Notes: generated by a model not told the origin, from the letters alone. Positions 9,472 to 19,243 are shown, counted from the first letter of the stretch. The stretch is DNA of 64,000 nucleotides from Bacteroidales bacterium (GCA_017530365.1 JAFXMK010000007.1:1-64000); one strand, 5' to 3'. A program made the numbers and translations.

Positions 9472-9484
9472 TGTTTTTGTATTT

Positions 9485-9524
9485 AAAAAAAGCCGTTTGA
9501 CTTCTTCTTTCAAACGGCTTTTTG
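9485..9524 (-). terminator. Intrinsic terminator between gldJ and murF
   Basis: A 14-base stem, AAAAAGCCGTTTGA paired with TCAAACGGCTTTTT, encloses a short T/C-rich loop. On the minus strand the stem is followed by a run of T. It begins 18 bases after the gldJ stop and ends only 13 bases before the murF ATG. I found no separate murF promoter in the remaining space. Confidence 0.85.
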
Positions 9525-9542
9525 TTATGCTTGGTAAATGGT

Positions 9543-11042
9543 TTACTGGGCAAAGGAGCTGCCCACCTTGTTCATTGCACAGCGGAAACCGATGGCAGCA
9601 GACGCTTGGTTTTGATTGAGGTAGCGGCGGTTGCCGGGGCTCAAGTAGTACGGTCCGTCAGCCCAAGATCCACCTTTATAAACGCGTGATTCGTCGTTAA
9701 TAAGAGTGGTACCTGGAGAATCGTTGGTGGCATAGTCGTACATATCCTTCGTGAAGGCTCTTTGGTCTTCCTGTGTGTCTGTCCAACTGCTTCTGATGGA
9801 TGACATGTAATCACCGTCAGCGTAATTGGAGTTGAACCAAGTACGGTAATTCTGTCGTTTGGCAGCTTCTTCTTGGGAGATAGGCTCTCTTCTGATGCGG
9901 CCCAAGGAATCTTTTTGGGCAATGAAACCATCTTCATCAAGCACTTTTTGGGTGAACACATTGCCGCGGAAAGGACTGTAGTCGGCGACATCTTCGAAGG
10001 TCAGGGGACGATAGACATCGGCTACCCATTCCGAAACGTTACCTGCCATGTTGTACAATCCATAGTCATTTGGCCAGTAGGAACCTACAGGTGCAGGAAG
10101 GGCAGCACCATCGTTGAGATTGCCAGCGACACCCATATAGTTGCCAGGCCCGATCTTGAAGTTGGCCATGAAACTACCACGGTATCTCTTGTCATCAGTG
10201 CGGAGTCCGTCGCCATTCCACGGATACACCTTGCGTTGGGCGATGATGTCGTTGTTGGTATTGCCAATTAAGCCAACTGCAGCATATTCCCATTCGGCTT
10301 CAGTAGGAAGACGATAGGACGGGAGCAGGATGCCGTCAGACATGTTGACATTACGGAGGCCTTCGCCGTTCTTCTTGCTGAGGTCTTTCTTGCCATTCTT
10401 TACGTTACCAACATATTGTCCTGCAAGGTAAGCGTCCGTATTGAAGTTTTCCTCGTCTTGTTGGCTGGGATCCCAATCGAGCACTCCTGCTTTAATGAGC
10501 ATCAACTCATTCACACGGTCGGTACGCCAGGTGCAGTAATCGTTAGCTTGGACCCAGGTAACACCGACAACGGGATAGTCGTTATAAGAAGGGTGTCTGA
10601 AATAGACCTCAATCATGGGCTCGTTATAGGTCAACCTGCCACGCCAAACCAAAGTGTCGGGCATGGCGTTACGAACGACCATAGGATAGTTTTGTCCATA
10701 TACTCGGTTCAGCCAATAGATGTATTCGCGATAATCCACGTTGCTGACTTCGGTGCGGTCCATAAGGAAAGAAGGTACCGTCACTTTGCGAGGCATATTG
10801 TCCCAATTGTAAGTCAGGTTGTCGGTGGTCCCACCCATAACAAAAGAACCACCTTCAATGGCGATGAGGCCGGGCCCAATCTGCTGGTCGTTGATTTGAG
10901 TTACCTCAAAACCCCCATTGTTAGGGTCGTTGTAAGCCCATCCAGTGGTTTGGGAAGTGTTTTTTTTGCCTTTGCATGAGGACAAAAGAACACATGCCAA
11001 AAGACAGATGAATAATGCTTTAAATCCTGATTTGATAATCAT
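9543..11042 (-). CDS. gldJ: Gliding-motility/T9SS lipoprotein GldJ (FGE-sulfatase fold)
   Basis: 499 residues. The signal peptide ends in LLSSC with lipidated Cys23. From about residue 60 the protein has the formylglycine-generating-enzyme-like fold: IEGGSFVMGG, DRTEVSNVDYREYIYWL, PVVGVTWVQANDYC, YRLPTEAEWEYAAVG and GNVSEWVADVY. GldJ and GldK share this fold and are both lipoproteins. Here the context (murF downstream, porU and porV divergent) fits GldJ rather than GldK, whose usual gldLMN partners are absent. In Flavobacterium GldJ stabilises the T9SS/gliding apparatus; its enzymatic residues are not thought to matter. Transcription probably starts at the TACTTTTG element at 11095. Confidence 0.85.
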   Translation of the reverse strand: MIIKSGFKALFICLLACVLLSSCKGKKNTSQTTGWAYNDPNNGGFEVTQINDQQIGPGLIAIEGGSFVMGGTTDNLTYNWDNMPRKVTVPSFLMDRTEVSNVDYREYIYWLNRVYGQNYPMVVRNAMPDTLVWRGRLTYNEPMIEVYFRHPSYNDYPVVGVTWVQANDYCTWRTDRVNELMLIKAGVLDWDPSQQDEENFNTDAYLAGQYVGNVKNGKKDLSKKNGEGLRNVNMSDGILLPSYRLPTEAEWEYAAVGLIGNTNNDIIAQRKVYPWNGDGLRTDDKRYRGSFMANFKIGPGNYMGVAGNLNDGAALPAPVGSYWPNDYGLYNMAGNVSEWVADVYRPLTFEDVADYSPFRGNVFTQKVLDEDGFIAQKDSLGRIRREPISQEEAAKRQNYRTWFNSNYADGDYMSSIRSSWTDTQEDQRAFTKDMYDYATNDSPGTTLINDESRVYKGGSWADGPYYLSPGNRRYLNQNQASAAIGFRCAMNKVGSSFAQ

Positions 11043-11094
11043 TGCAAATAAATTTGGTGCTTTAAAAACTATCTTATCGCGCGTTTATTGTGTG

Positions 11095-11102
11095 CAAAAG
11101 TA
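11095..11102 (-). promoter_or_regulatory. Promoter -7 element for gldJ
   Basis: The minus strand reads TACTTTTG, matching TAnnTTTG, 53 bases upstream of the gldJ ATG. No convincing -33 TTTG is visible. The divergent porU gene starts 85 bases away. On the plus strand only a weaker TAATTTCG (11155-11162) resembles a -7 element for porU. Confidence 0.6.
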
Positions 11103-11186
11103 CATTTTTTTTCTTTTTGCCATGAAATACACCTAAAAAATAATAAAAAAGCTGTAATTTCGTTTCCTCAAATATAAGGCTACTCT

Positions 11187-14100
11187 ATGCACAAAATATC
11201 AATTTCGTTGTTTTTTGTACTCCTATTAGGAGGATTGCTGACGTCTCGAACAGCCTCAGCCCAAAACTATGCTGAGCATTCTGTTTTGTCAACAGGTAAA
11301 TGGTATAAAGTTGGAATCGCGAAAACAGGTATGCAGAAACTGTCATACGCTGATTTGTCATCGTTGGGTATGGATGTGAGTCGTATCAACCCCCGTAATA
11401 TACGGATCTATCATAACGGGGGAGGGACGCTCAACGAACTAAACGCTCATCCCCGTATTGACGACTTGATGGAGATTCCTTGTTTTGTTTATGGCGAGTC
11501 GGATGGTAGATTCGACAAAGATGACTACATCCTGTTTTATGCTCGCGGACCGGTTGTATGGAAATATGACCAAAGAACGTTGTCGTTTGTACATCAACAG
11601 AACGCTTACGATGATTATTCCTATGCCTTTGTTACTGTAGATCAAGGGCCGGGCCAACGAGTGGAAACGGCAGGAGTACCAAATGGAGTTGGTGATGAGG
11701 TTAATGAATTCCTTGATTATCAGGTTTATGAGAAGGATAGTTACAACATTATCAATGGTGGAAGGACTTATTATTCTGACATCATAGATGGGAACGGCTC
11801 CCTCCCCTTGAACTTTGATTTTATGAATGCCAAGACGAATCGGGATTGCAGAGTCACTGTTAACCTTGCGGGACGTAATTTCAATCCTGCCAGTTTTCGA
11901 CTATTGGTGAATAACGAACAGGTAAAGGTTTTTAATATTTCCCAAACAGCTCCCGGTTCTGATCATTACTTTGCTTACGAAGCATCTGGTTCTGTGGTTA
12001 CAGCCATGGCTGGCGACAATGTCAAAGTGACCTTGAATCATGTCGGAGTCCCAGGGACTACTTCAATCGGTTATGTCGATTATGTAGCGGTGAACGCTTG
12101 GCGTGAACTGAAATTCTCAGGGTCTCAGATGTTGTTCCGGAATCCAGAAGCTGCTGATGAAAGCAAGGTTTTCAATTACCAAATCAATGGTGCTGGTTCG
12201 GCTATGCAAGTCTGGGATGTCACAGACTCAATTCGGCCTGTGAAAATAAACGGGCAGCTCTCAGGCTCAAAGTATAGTTTCAAAGTGACTGGCAATATTA
12301 AGAATGAATTTGTCGCCTTTGACGGGTCTTCCTTCCATACCCCAAAACTTTACGGTCTTGTTGACAATCAGGACCTTCATGGTGACCGGAGCTATGATTA
12401 TTTGATGGTTGTCTATCCTGATTTCATTGAACAGGCTGAGCGGCTGAAAGCCATACATGCCGTGTATGATCCTGATCTGGCCATAAAAATTGTTACTCCC
12501 GAACAAATCTATAATGAGTTCTCATGTGGTGCTCAGGACGTGACGGCTATCCGTGACTATTGCAGGATGCTTTATCATGGTGCCCGGCCTCTGCGTTATC
12601 TTCTGCTGTTTGGCGATGCTTCCTTCGATTATAAGAATCGCAACGGTATGGCGACATTTGTCCCTACATACGAAACCAAACCTGCCTCCAGTATTCAGAC
12701 GAGCGTAGTGACGGACGATTATTTCTGCTTTATGGATGAAGATGAGGGAAGCCTGTCAAGGTCCAAACCGGATATTGGAGCTGGTCGTTTCCCGGTGTCC
12801 ACTGTGGAACAAGCAGTACAGATGGTTGACAAAGTGGAGAACTATCTTTCCATGAATGAAAGCACGATGCAGCCTTGGAGAAATGTGATTACCTTCCTGT
12901 GTGATGACGCAGAAAGCAATCAGTTTTTTGATCACTCGGAAAGCTTTGCGCGTCAGATAAAAAACACTGGAGGGCACAATATGCTTGTGGACAAGATATA
13001 TCTTGACGCCTATAATCAAGAAAGTACGCCCAATGGTCAACTTGCCCCTGAAGTTAATATGGCAGTGAACAACAGGATGGATAAAGGAACATTGGTGCTT
13101 AACTATGTTGGCCATGGGGGTGAAGTTCAACTTGCGGAGGAACGCATCCTGAAACGCTCAGATGTAAATACTTGGCGTAATGGTCCCAAATACCCTCTGA
13201 TGATCACAGGAACCTGTGAGTTTAGCCGATATGACGACCATGACCGCACTTCGTTGGGCGAATATGCATTTTTGAGCCAATATGGTGGTATGGTGGCTAT
13301 GTTCACTACCTCAAGAGTGACGAATGCAGGAGCTAATCAGAAGTTTATTTCTGGAGTTTATAACCATTTGTTTGAGATTGAAGGAGGCGAACGGCGCCGT
13401 CTGGGTGATGTGTTTCGTATGGCAAAACCCGATGGCAATGAAAATGAGCGGCGATATGTTTTTTTTGGCGACCCTGCCTTGCGTTTGCCATTGCCGAAAT
13501 GGAATGTCGAAACAACAAAAATCGACGATACGCTTAAAGCTTTACAACCCGCAAAAATTGAAGGCGTTGTCAAGGATCAGGAAGGCGAAATCGCTTCTTC
13601 TTTCAATGGCGTCATTTATGTCAGCGTTTACGACAAGGAAACTGTTTATTCCACCAAAGGTGATGAAAACACGCCTTCTAAGGAGTTTTCAATTCGTCAA
13701 AGCGTTCTTTTCAATGGCAAGACAGAGGTGGTTAATGGACGGTTCTCCATTGATTTCGTTGTCCCTCGTGATATTTCCTACCGCTACGGTGTGGGAGCTG
13801 TCAGCTATTATGCCACAGATTATTCCAATGATGCCTCTGGGTTATATGAGGATTTCATCATCGGTGGCTATTACGAGGATGCGGTAATGGATGAAGAGCC
13901 GCCGCAAGTAACGCTTTATATCGATGACGAGCATTTCGTCAGTGGGGGTGTCACCGGCGACAGTCCAACATTGATTGCTCATGTCTCCGATCAAAGTGGA
14001 ATCAATACTACGGGAGCGGGCATCGGCCATGATATTGTCGCTACGCTTTCAGGACCAATGGATGCTTCGTTTGTTTTGAATGACTTTTTCGAGGCTGACT

Positions 14101-14552
14101 TGGGTAGCCAGGGCAATGGTGTCGTCACGTATAGAATGCAGAATCTTCCTGATGGCGATTATATCTTGACATTAAAAGTATGGGATGTGTACAACAATTC
14201 AGGTACTTCGACCATTGCATTTAAAGTTGTAAGCAGCGAGCGTATGGTCTTGGAAGATCCCATTTGTGCCCCCAATCCAGTTGCAGGTGAGACCTTCTTC
14301 AGTTTTGGCCATAATCAAATTGGTAATAATATGGATGTCCTGATTCAAATCTTCGATATGATGGGCCGTAGGGTTACTGTATTGCATGAGCAGGTCACGG
14401 GTACATCCGCAAGAACACATCCCATCCGATGGAAAGGCTGTGCCAATAATGGGGCCCCCTTGCCATCGGGAGTTTATGTGTATAGTGTCACAGCTACTAA
14501 TGATCAGGGGGAAGTGGCTGCTGTTACCTCCAAGTTGGTAATCTTAAGATAG
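11187..14552 (+). CDS. porU: T9SS C25-family sortase PorU, first copy
   Basis: 1121 residues with a signal peptide ending near ASAQ (about residue 26). The N-terminal PorU-type block (STGKWYKVGIAKTGMQKLSY) is followed by beta-rich domains. The C25 peptidase domain spans roughly residues 400-760. The presumed catalytic pair is intact: His643 in YVGHGGE and Cys677 in TGTCEFSRYDD, 34 residues apart, as expected for gingipain-fold enzymes. A FlgD/CTD-like C-terminal domain ends in PSGVYVYSV...KLVILR. PorU removes cargo sorting domains and joins cargo to anionic LPS at the cell surface. It is immediately followed by a second copy and by porV, its known partner. Confidence 0.88.
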   Translation: MHKISISLFFVLLLGGLLTSRTASAQNYAEHSVLSTGKWYKVGIAKTGMQKLSYADLSSLGMDVSRINPRNIRIYHNGGGTLNELNAHPRIDDLMEIPCFVYGESDGRFDKDDYILFYARGPVVWKYDQRTLSFVHQQNAYDDYSYAFVTVDQGPGQRVETAGVPNGVGDEVNEFLDYQVYEKDSYNIINGGRTYYSDIIDGNGSLPLNFDFMNAKTNRDCRVTVNLAGRNFNPASFRLLVNNEQVKVFNISQTAPGSDHYFAYEASGSVVTAMAGDNVKVTLNHVGVPGTTSIGYVDYVAVNAWRELKFSGSQMLFRNPEAADESKVFNYQINGAGSAMQVWDVTDSIRPVKINGQLSGSKYSFKVTGNIKNEFVAFDGSSFHTPKLYGLVDNQDLHGDRSYDYLMVVYPDFIEQAERLKAIHAVYDPDLAIKIVTPEQIYNEFSCGAQDVTAIRDYCRMLYHGARPLRYLLLFGDASFDYKNRNGMATFVPTYETKPASSIQTSVVTDDYFCFMDEDEGSLSRSKPDIGAGRFPVSTVEQAVQMVDKVENYLSMNESTMQPWRNVITFLCDDAESNQFFDHSESFARQIKNTGGHNMLVDKIYLDAYNQESTPNGQLAPEVNMAVNNRMDKGTLVLNYVGHGGEVQLAEERILKRSDVNTWRNGPKYPLMITGTCEFSRYDDHDRTSLGEYAFLSQYGGMVAMFTTSRVTNAGANQKFISGVYNHLFEIEGGERRRLGDVFRMAKPDGNENERRYVFFGDPALRLPLPKWNVETTKIDDTLKALQPAKIEGVVKDQEGEIASSFNGVIYVSVYDKETVYSTKGDENTPSKEFSIRQSVLFNGKTEVVNGRFSIDFVVPRDISYRYGVGAVSYYATDYSNDASGLYEDFIIGGYYEDAVMDEEPPQVTLYIDDEHFVSGGVTGDSPTLIAHVSDQSGINTTGAGIGHDIVATLSGPMDASFVLNDFFEADLGSQGNGVVTYRMQNLPDGDYILTLKVWDVYNNSGTSTIAFKVVSSERMVLEDPICAPNPVAGETFFSFGHNQIGNNMDVLIQIFDMMGRRVTVLHEQVTGTSARTHPIRWKGCANNGAPLPSGVYVYSVTATNDQGEVAAVTSKLVILR

Positions 14553-14561
14553 GTTGTTGTT

Positions 14562-17500
14562 ATGAAAAATACGATGAAGTTTGTGCTTTTCCTGACGGCT
14601 TTGGCATGGTGTGTCCCGTTGCATGCCCAATGGCAGGTGCAGGAATCTGTCTTGAATGATCATACGTGGTACAAGATCGGTGTTACGGAAGACGGAGTCT
14701 ATAGTGTCGATTATGCCACTTTGCAGTCTCTTGGAGTGGAGATGCAAGTCCTGGACCCAGCCGGAATTCGTCTTTATGGTAATGTTCCAGGAATTCTTCC
14801 GGAAGAGAATGATGATGAACGTTATGACGACTTGACTGAAATTGCTATTCAGGTGCTGGGATCAGAAGATGGAGCTTTTGACCCTGAGGACAAAATACTG
14901 TTCTATGCCAATGGCCCCGTGAAGATGGAATTGAATGTCATGGACTTTTTCAATTATGAGCGCAATCCCTATTCTGATACGGTGTTCTACTTTCTATGCG
15001 TTGATTCGGACGTGTTGGGGTTAAGGATGCAGACACAATCCTCGGTCCCGACAGCGCCAGAGGATGTGACTGTTTCTTCTTATTTGGATTATATCTGTCA
15101 TGAAAGCGAAGAAGTGTCGCCTTATGCTTCGGGAAGGACCTGGTTTGGAGATCTGATAACTGGGCAAGAAGGTTATAAGGAATTTGTTTTTGAGGTTCCG
15201 GATATTGTTCTATCTAAGCCTGTGTGGATTGATTCAAAAGAGCTTGGGCGTAGTGAGACGGCATTCCCCTTTGTTCTTAAACTCAACGACATGACTGTCG
15301 TCAATGGCTATGTCTTTGAGCCTTATAAGAATCGTGAGTTTGGCAAGGAACATTATATGAAAGGATCGAAGTATCTGGAATCTGGTCCGATTAAGGTGCG
15401 TTATGAGATATCGCCGTCATCATCCAACCCCATGCTTTACATTGATTATTTCACTCTCTCGTTTTGGAGACGGTTGAAATTCCGCAACCATGGGACAGCA
15501 TTCAGGATCATTCCTTCCCAAATTGACGGTGTCGTCAAGGTTCAGGTGGAAGATGTGCATGATGGTGTGAACTGTTGGGAGGTCACTGATCCATTGCATC
15601 CTATTGTTCAGCAGGTTGAGCGACAGTCAGAAGTCATGTCTTTCGGAGTCGCCGATTCATTGGAACATCGTTATTATATGTTTGACATGGCCGGTGTAAA
15701 ACCTCTTGCTTCCATACATCCGATCAGTCATCAGAACCTTCATGGGATATCAGATGCAGAACTCTTGATTGTCACTCCACGTGTTTTCTGGGATCAGTCG
15801 GAAGCGTTGGCTGCCTTCCATCGGGAGAGAGATGCTATGGAATGCGTGGTCGTTGATGTTCAGGAGATCTATAATGAATTTGCCACTGGCGTGCCCGATC
15901 CGACAGCCATTCGTGACTTTATCCGTATGGTGTATCTTCGTAGTAACGGCAACTTGAAGTATGTCCTGTTGATGGGAAAAGGAACGCATGATTTCAGGCG
16001 TATCAAAGGAGTGGATAACAACTTCGTTCCGACTTATCAGATGGCAGCAACTCCGCATTTGGAAGTCTATTCTATGTGTTCTGACGATTATTATGCCCTC
16101 ATGGATGCTGATGAAGGATTGAATTGTGAAGGTAAAGTGGATCTTGGTGTGGGACGCATTCCTATCACTACACCGGAGCAGGGAGATGCGATGGTAGAGA
16201 AAATCATACACTACGCAGATCTCTCACATTGCCATGGATCTTGGAAAAACAATCATCTGTTGATAGCCGATAATGATACCAAAACTTATGCTGAATATTC
16301 AGAAGAACTGGATCAGATAGTTGATCTAAGCTGGCCTTCTGTCAACACAAAAAAAGTGTATCTCGATTCCTATCCTTTAGAGAACACTCCTTCAGGTCCA
16401 CGTGTGCCTCAGGCCAATGAGGCGATAATGGATTACTTGGAAAAAGGCGTTGGCGTGATGAGTTACACTGGGCATGGTGGTGTGAAAGCTTTGGCGACGG
16501 AACAAGTGTTTTCGTCATCGGATATCCAGTCGATGGATAATTACGACATGATGCCTTTTGTTCATACCGCTACCTGTGAGTTCAGCAAGTTTGACAATCC
16601 GACGGTGGTCTCGGCGGGAGAGCTCATGGTGTTGAATCCTCGTGGTGGCGCTATAGCCATGTTTACTACTGTGAGGCCGACTATTGCTCATAGCAATCAG
16701 TTGCTGTCGAAATCGGTTCATTCAGTGTTATATGGACATCAAGGCCAGAATAACTTGCGTTTTGGCGATATCTATCGTATGGCTAAAAACGAAGCTTATT
16801 TGAAGGCTAATATAGTGTACGTCCTTTATGGCGACCCAGCTTTGAGCTTCTATTACCCGACTGAAGACATACAAACGGAGAGTTTAGAGGGCGAAGATGT
16901 CCGCACTGTCAAAGGATTCGTTGCGACGCCTGATGGAGTAACTGATCTTTCGTTTAATGGTGTCTTGGAGTTTCGAGTCTATGACCAAAAAACAAATTAT
17001 TCCACTTTTGGTCAGATGGGAGCAACCGTGCTTAACTACTCGTTTTTCAATGATGTTCTTTTTGAGGGTGAGGTAAGTATCACTAATGGTCGGTTTGAGT
17101 TCCAGTTCCCCGTGCCATCTGACATCAGCCTAGGAAACGATGCGGCTCGTTTGAGTTATTATGCATACGACTCGATACGTCAGATTGAAGCGAATGGCAG
17201 TTATGACAATCTGTTTTTGGAGAAACCGTCAGAGGTTGACAATAAAGGCCCTGAGATCCATCTCTATTGGAACACTCCTGAGTTCGAAAACGGATCGAGT
17301 GTTGCGCGTAGGGGAGTGTTGTATGCCGACCTGTTTGATGAACATGGTATTTATCATTATAACGTCAGCATTGGTCGTGATATAGTGCTGAAAAGCAATG
17401 TCCCCGCCTATAACAACATTGTTCTTAATGAACGCTATGAGCCGGCACTTGACGACTATAGGCGTGGTCGTATCGCTTTGGATGTTGGAGAACTTGAGGA

Positions 17501-17876
17501 TGGTTCATACAGTTTCGTGTTGAAAGCTTGGGACACACAGAACAATTCTTCAGAGACAGAGATTTTCTTTGAGGTGCGGCAAGGGGCCTTGCTTTCACAA
17601 GTACACAACGCTCCCAATCCTTTTACGGATGAGACTTGGTTCTCTTTTGCACATGGTGACATGACCGACCATCTTACCGTTGTCATTGAGATCTATGATG
17701 TGTTGGGTCGTCGAGTGGCGATGTTCCAAAAAGATATGGATGCTTTCGAGGGAGAGGTGCCTCCAATCCAATGGAACGGCAAGTCACTTCGCTCTGGCTT
17801 ATATCTATATAGGTTAACTGTCACTAATTCAAAGAGTAAAACACAGACTATCTGTCGTCGGATGATCAAAAAATAA
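14562..17876 (+). CDS. T9SS C25-family sortase PorU, second copy
   Basis: 1104 residues with a signal peptide ending near LHAQ (about residue 23). It has the same domain order as the preceding gene: HTWYKIGVTEDGVYSVDY at the N-terminus, then a C25 domain with His638 in YTGHGGV and Cys672 in TATCEFSKFDN (spacing 34). A terminal CTD-like domain contains IQWNGKSLRSGLYLYRLTV. It starts 9 bases after the first copy, so the two are co-transcribed. The copies are clearly diverged, which argues against a recent duplication. Both look catalytically intact. I cannot tell which copy is the orthologue of the single PorU of Porphyromonas. Confidence 0.86.
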   Translation: MKNTMKFVLFLTALAWCVPLHAQWQVQESVLNDHTWYKIGVTEDGVYSVDYATLQSLGVEMQVLDPAGIRLYGNVPGILPEENDDERYDDLTEIAIQVLGSEDGAFDPEDKILFYANGPVKMELNVMDFFNYERNPYSDTVFYFLCVDSDVLGLRMQTQSSVPTAPEDVTVSSYLDYICHESEEVSPYASGRTWFGDLITGQEGYKEFVFEVPDIVLSKPVWIDSKELGRSETAFPFVLKLNDMTVVNGYVFEPYKNREFGKEHYMKGSKYLESGPIKVRYEISPSSSNPMLYIDYFTLSFWRRLKFRNHGTAFRIIPSQIDGVVKVQVEDVHDGVNCWEVTDPLHPIVQQVERQSEVMSFGVADSLEHRYYMFDMAGVKPLASIHPISHQNLHGISDAELLIVTPRVFWDQSEALAAFHRERDAMECVVVDVQEIYNEFATGVPDPTAIRDFIRMVYLRSNGNLKYVLLMGKGTHDFRRIKGVDNNFVPTYQMAATPHLEVYSMCSDDYYALMDADEGLNCEGKVDLGVGRIPITTPEQGDAMVEKIIHYADLSHCHGSWKNNHLLIADNDTKTYAEYSEELDQIVDLSWPSVNTKKVYLDSYPLENTPSGPRVPQANEAIMDYLEKGVGVMSYTGHGGVKALATEQVFSSSDIQSMDNYDMMPFVHTATCEFSKFDNPTVVSAGELMVLNPRGGAIAMFTTVRPTIAHSNQLLSKSVHSVLYGHQGQNNLRFGDIYRMAKNEAYLKANIVYVLYGDPALSFYYPTEDIQTESLEGEDVRTVKGFVATPDGVTDLSFNGVLEFRVYDQKTNYSTFGQMGATVLNYSFFNDVLFEGEVSITNGRFEFQFPVPSDISLGNDAARLSYYAYDSIRQIEANGSYDNLFLEKPSEVDNKGPEIHLYWNTPEFENGSSVARRGVLYADLFDEHGIYHYNVSIGRDIVLKSNVPAYNNIVLNERYEPALDDYRRGRIALDVGELEDGSYSFVLKAWDTQNNSSETEIFFEVRQGALLSQVHNAPNPFTDETWFSFAHGDMTDHLTVVIEIYDVLGRRVAMFQKDMDAFEGEVPPIQWNGKSLRSGLYLYRLTVTNSKSKTQTICRRMIKK

Positions 17877-17916
17877 AAAATTCTTTAGAGAAATACTAAT
17901 TCAAAGAGTTTATCGT

Positions 17917-17924
17917 TATTTTTG
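17917..17924 (+). promoter_or_regulatory. Promoter -7 element for porV
   Basis: TATTTTTG matches TAnnTTTG and lies 31 bases upstream of the porV ATG (17955). It would let porV be expressed separately from the two porU genes. No clear -33 element is visible. Confidence 0.6.
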
Positions 17925-17954
17925 CATGTTATTATTAGAAATATTTTAGTACGT

Positions 17955-19181
17955 ATGAAAATCAAAGCATTTCTTATTGGAACCGTATTGGTTCTGTTGG
18001 GAATCCAGTCCTATGGTCAAAGCCAATTGTTAGGCCAAACTTACAATCCAAATGTCATTACTACTGCTGTGCCTTTTGTTTCCATTGCACCTGATGCTCG
18101 CGGTGGTTCTTTAGGCGATTGTGGTGTTTCTTCCGAACCAGATGTGTACAGCATGCATTACAATCCTGCAAAATACTCGTTTTTGGACAGAAAAATGAGT
18201 GTGGGTTTAGGCTATAGCCCATGGCTGCACAACTTGGTCCCCGACATGCATCTTGCTTATTTGGCCTTTGGCATGAAGCTTAATTCAGAATCGGCCTTGG
18301 CTGCCACCCTTCGTTATTTCAAGTGTGGAGATATTGAGTTCAGAAGAACTGCAGAGGAGATCCCTCAAGTTTATAGTCCTAACGAGTGGGCATTTGATGT
18401 TGCCTATTCCAGAATGCTGACGGAATACCTTTCTGGTGCCGTTGCAGGTCGTTTCATCTATTCCAATTTGACTCAAGGTTATGATGAATCATCCGCTGGC
18501 TGGTCTGTCGCCGCTGATGTCGCTGTTTACTACAAGCGCCCAGTGGAATGGTTCCGTGATATGGATGCCGACTTTGCTTGGGGCGTAAGCATCAACAACA
18601 TTGGTTCCAAGGTGAGTTATAGAAATACTAGCATTGAGAAGGACTTTATTCCCACCACTCTTCGTTTTGGTCCTAGCTTGAAAATGGAACTTGACGAATA
18701 CAACTCTTTGGCATTTATGTTTGATGTCACCAAGTTGTTGGTGCCAACTCCACCCCTTTATAAGAGAGATGACAGCGGTCAACCAGTTATTGTGGATGGT
18801 GAATATGAAATCGAAGCAGGCATGTCAGACGACGTTTCTGTGCTGGTTGGTATGATCCAGTCATTCTACGATGCTCCTGGTTGTTCCTACAATGACCAGA
18901 TGGAACTGGTTCGTTTTGGTAAAGGTTACGAAGAGCTTTGTGAATACAACATTGGCGTCGGTGCTGAGTATTGGTATAACAATACTTTTGCAGTACGCGC
19001 TGGTTATTTCAATGAAGCTGCCATGAAAGGCAACCGTAAATATGTTACTTTGGGCGCTGCATTGAAATACAATGTTTTCGGCTTGGACGTCTCTTATCTT
19101 GTTCCAGTGAATGGCAAGATTGGAACTAACCCGTTGGAGAGAACCTTAAGGTTCAATCTTACATACGATATTGCTAAGTAA
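17955..19181 (+). CDS. porV: T9SS outer-membrane shuttle protein PorV
   Basis: 408 residues from the ATG at 17955. The signal peptide ends near IQSYGQ. The PorV signature follows: VPFVSIAPDARGGSLGDCG (the conserved SxAPDARxGxMG type motif), then YSMHYNPAKYSF. A FadL-like 14-strand barrel fills the rest, with NPLERTLRFNLTYDI at the C-terminus. PorV binds cargo emerging from the Sov translocon and delivers it to PorU. The frame is open 11 codons upstream, but only from a TTG inside the promoter element, so I use the ATG at 17955. It is followed by a strong terminator. Confidence 0.92.
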   Translation: MKIKAFLIGTVLVLLGIQSYGQSQLLGQTYNPNVITTAVPFVSIAPDARGGSLGDCGVSSEPDVYSMHYNPAKYSFLDRKMSVGLGYSPWLHNLVPDMHLAYLAFGMKLNSESALAATLRYFKCGDIEFRRTAEEIPQVYSPNEWAFDVAYSRMLTEYLSGAVAGRFIYSNLTQGYDESSAGWSVAADVAVYYKRPVEWFRDMDADFAWGVSINNIGSKVSYRNTSIEKDFIPTTLRFGPSLKMELDEYNSLAFMFDVTKLLVPTPPLYKRDDSGQPVIVDGEYEIEAGMSDDVSVLVGMIQSFYDAPGCSYNDQMELVRFGKGYEELCEYNIGVGAEYWYNNTFAVRAGYFNEAAMKGNRKYVTLGAALKYNVFGLDVSYLVPVNGKIGTNPLERTLRFNLTYDIAK

Positions 19182-19196
19182 GACAATAGAGGTAAT

Positions 19197-19229
19197 AAAA
19201 AAGGCGACCCGTGAGGGCCGCCTTTTTTT
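19197..19229. terminator. Bidirectional terminator between porV and the C25 protease gene
   Basis: A stem of AAAAAAGGCG...CGCCTTTTTTT with CCC/GGG pairing inside the arms. T runs occur on both strands, so it can end both the rightward porV transcript and the leftward operon ending at 19244. A second small palindrome (AACGTCATC/TGATGACGTT, 19240-19258) overlaps the end of the convergent gene. Confidence 0.88.
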
Positions 19230-19243
19230 GTCTAAAGCTAACG

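Noticed and set aside
9543-11042. Reading the FGE-fold lipoprotein as GldK
   Set aside because: The fold alone cannot tell GldJ from GldK, but the murF and porU/porV context fits GldJ and no gldL, gldM or gldN follows.
14562-17876. Possibility that the second PorU copy is a pseudogene
   Set aside because: The frame is uninterrupted, the signal peptide and C-terminal domain are present, and the His/Cys pair is intact with normal spacing.
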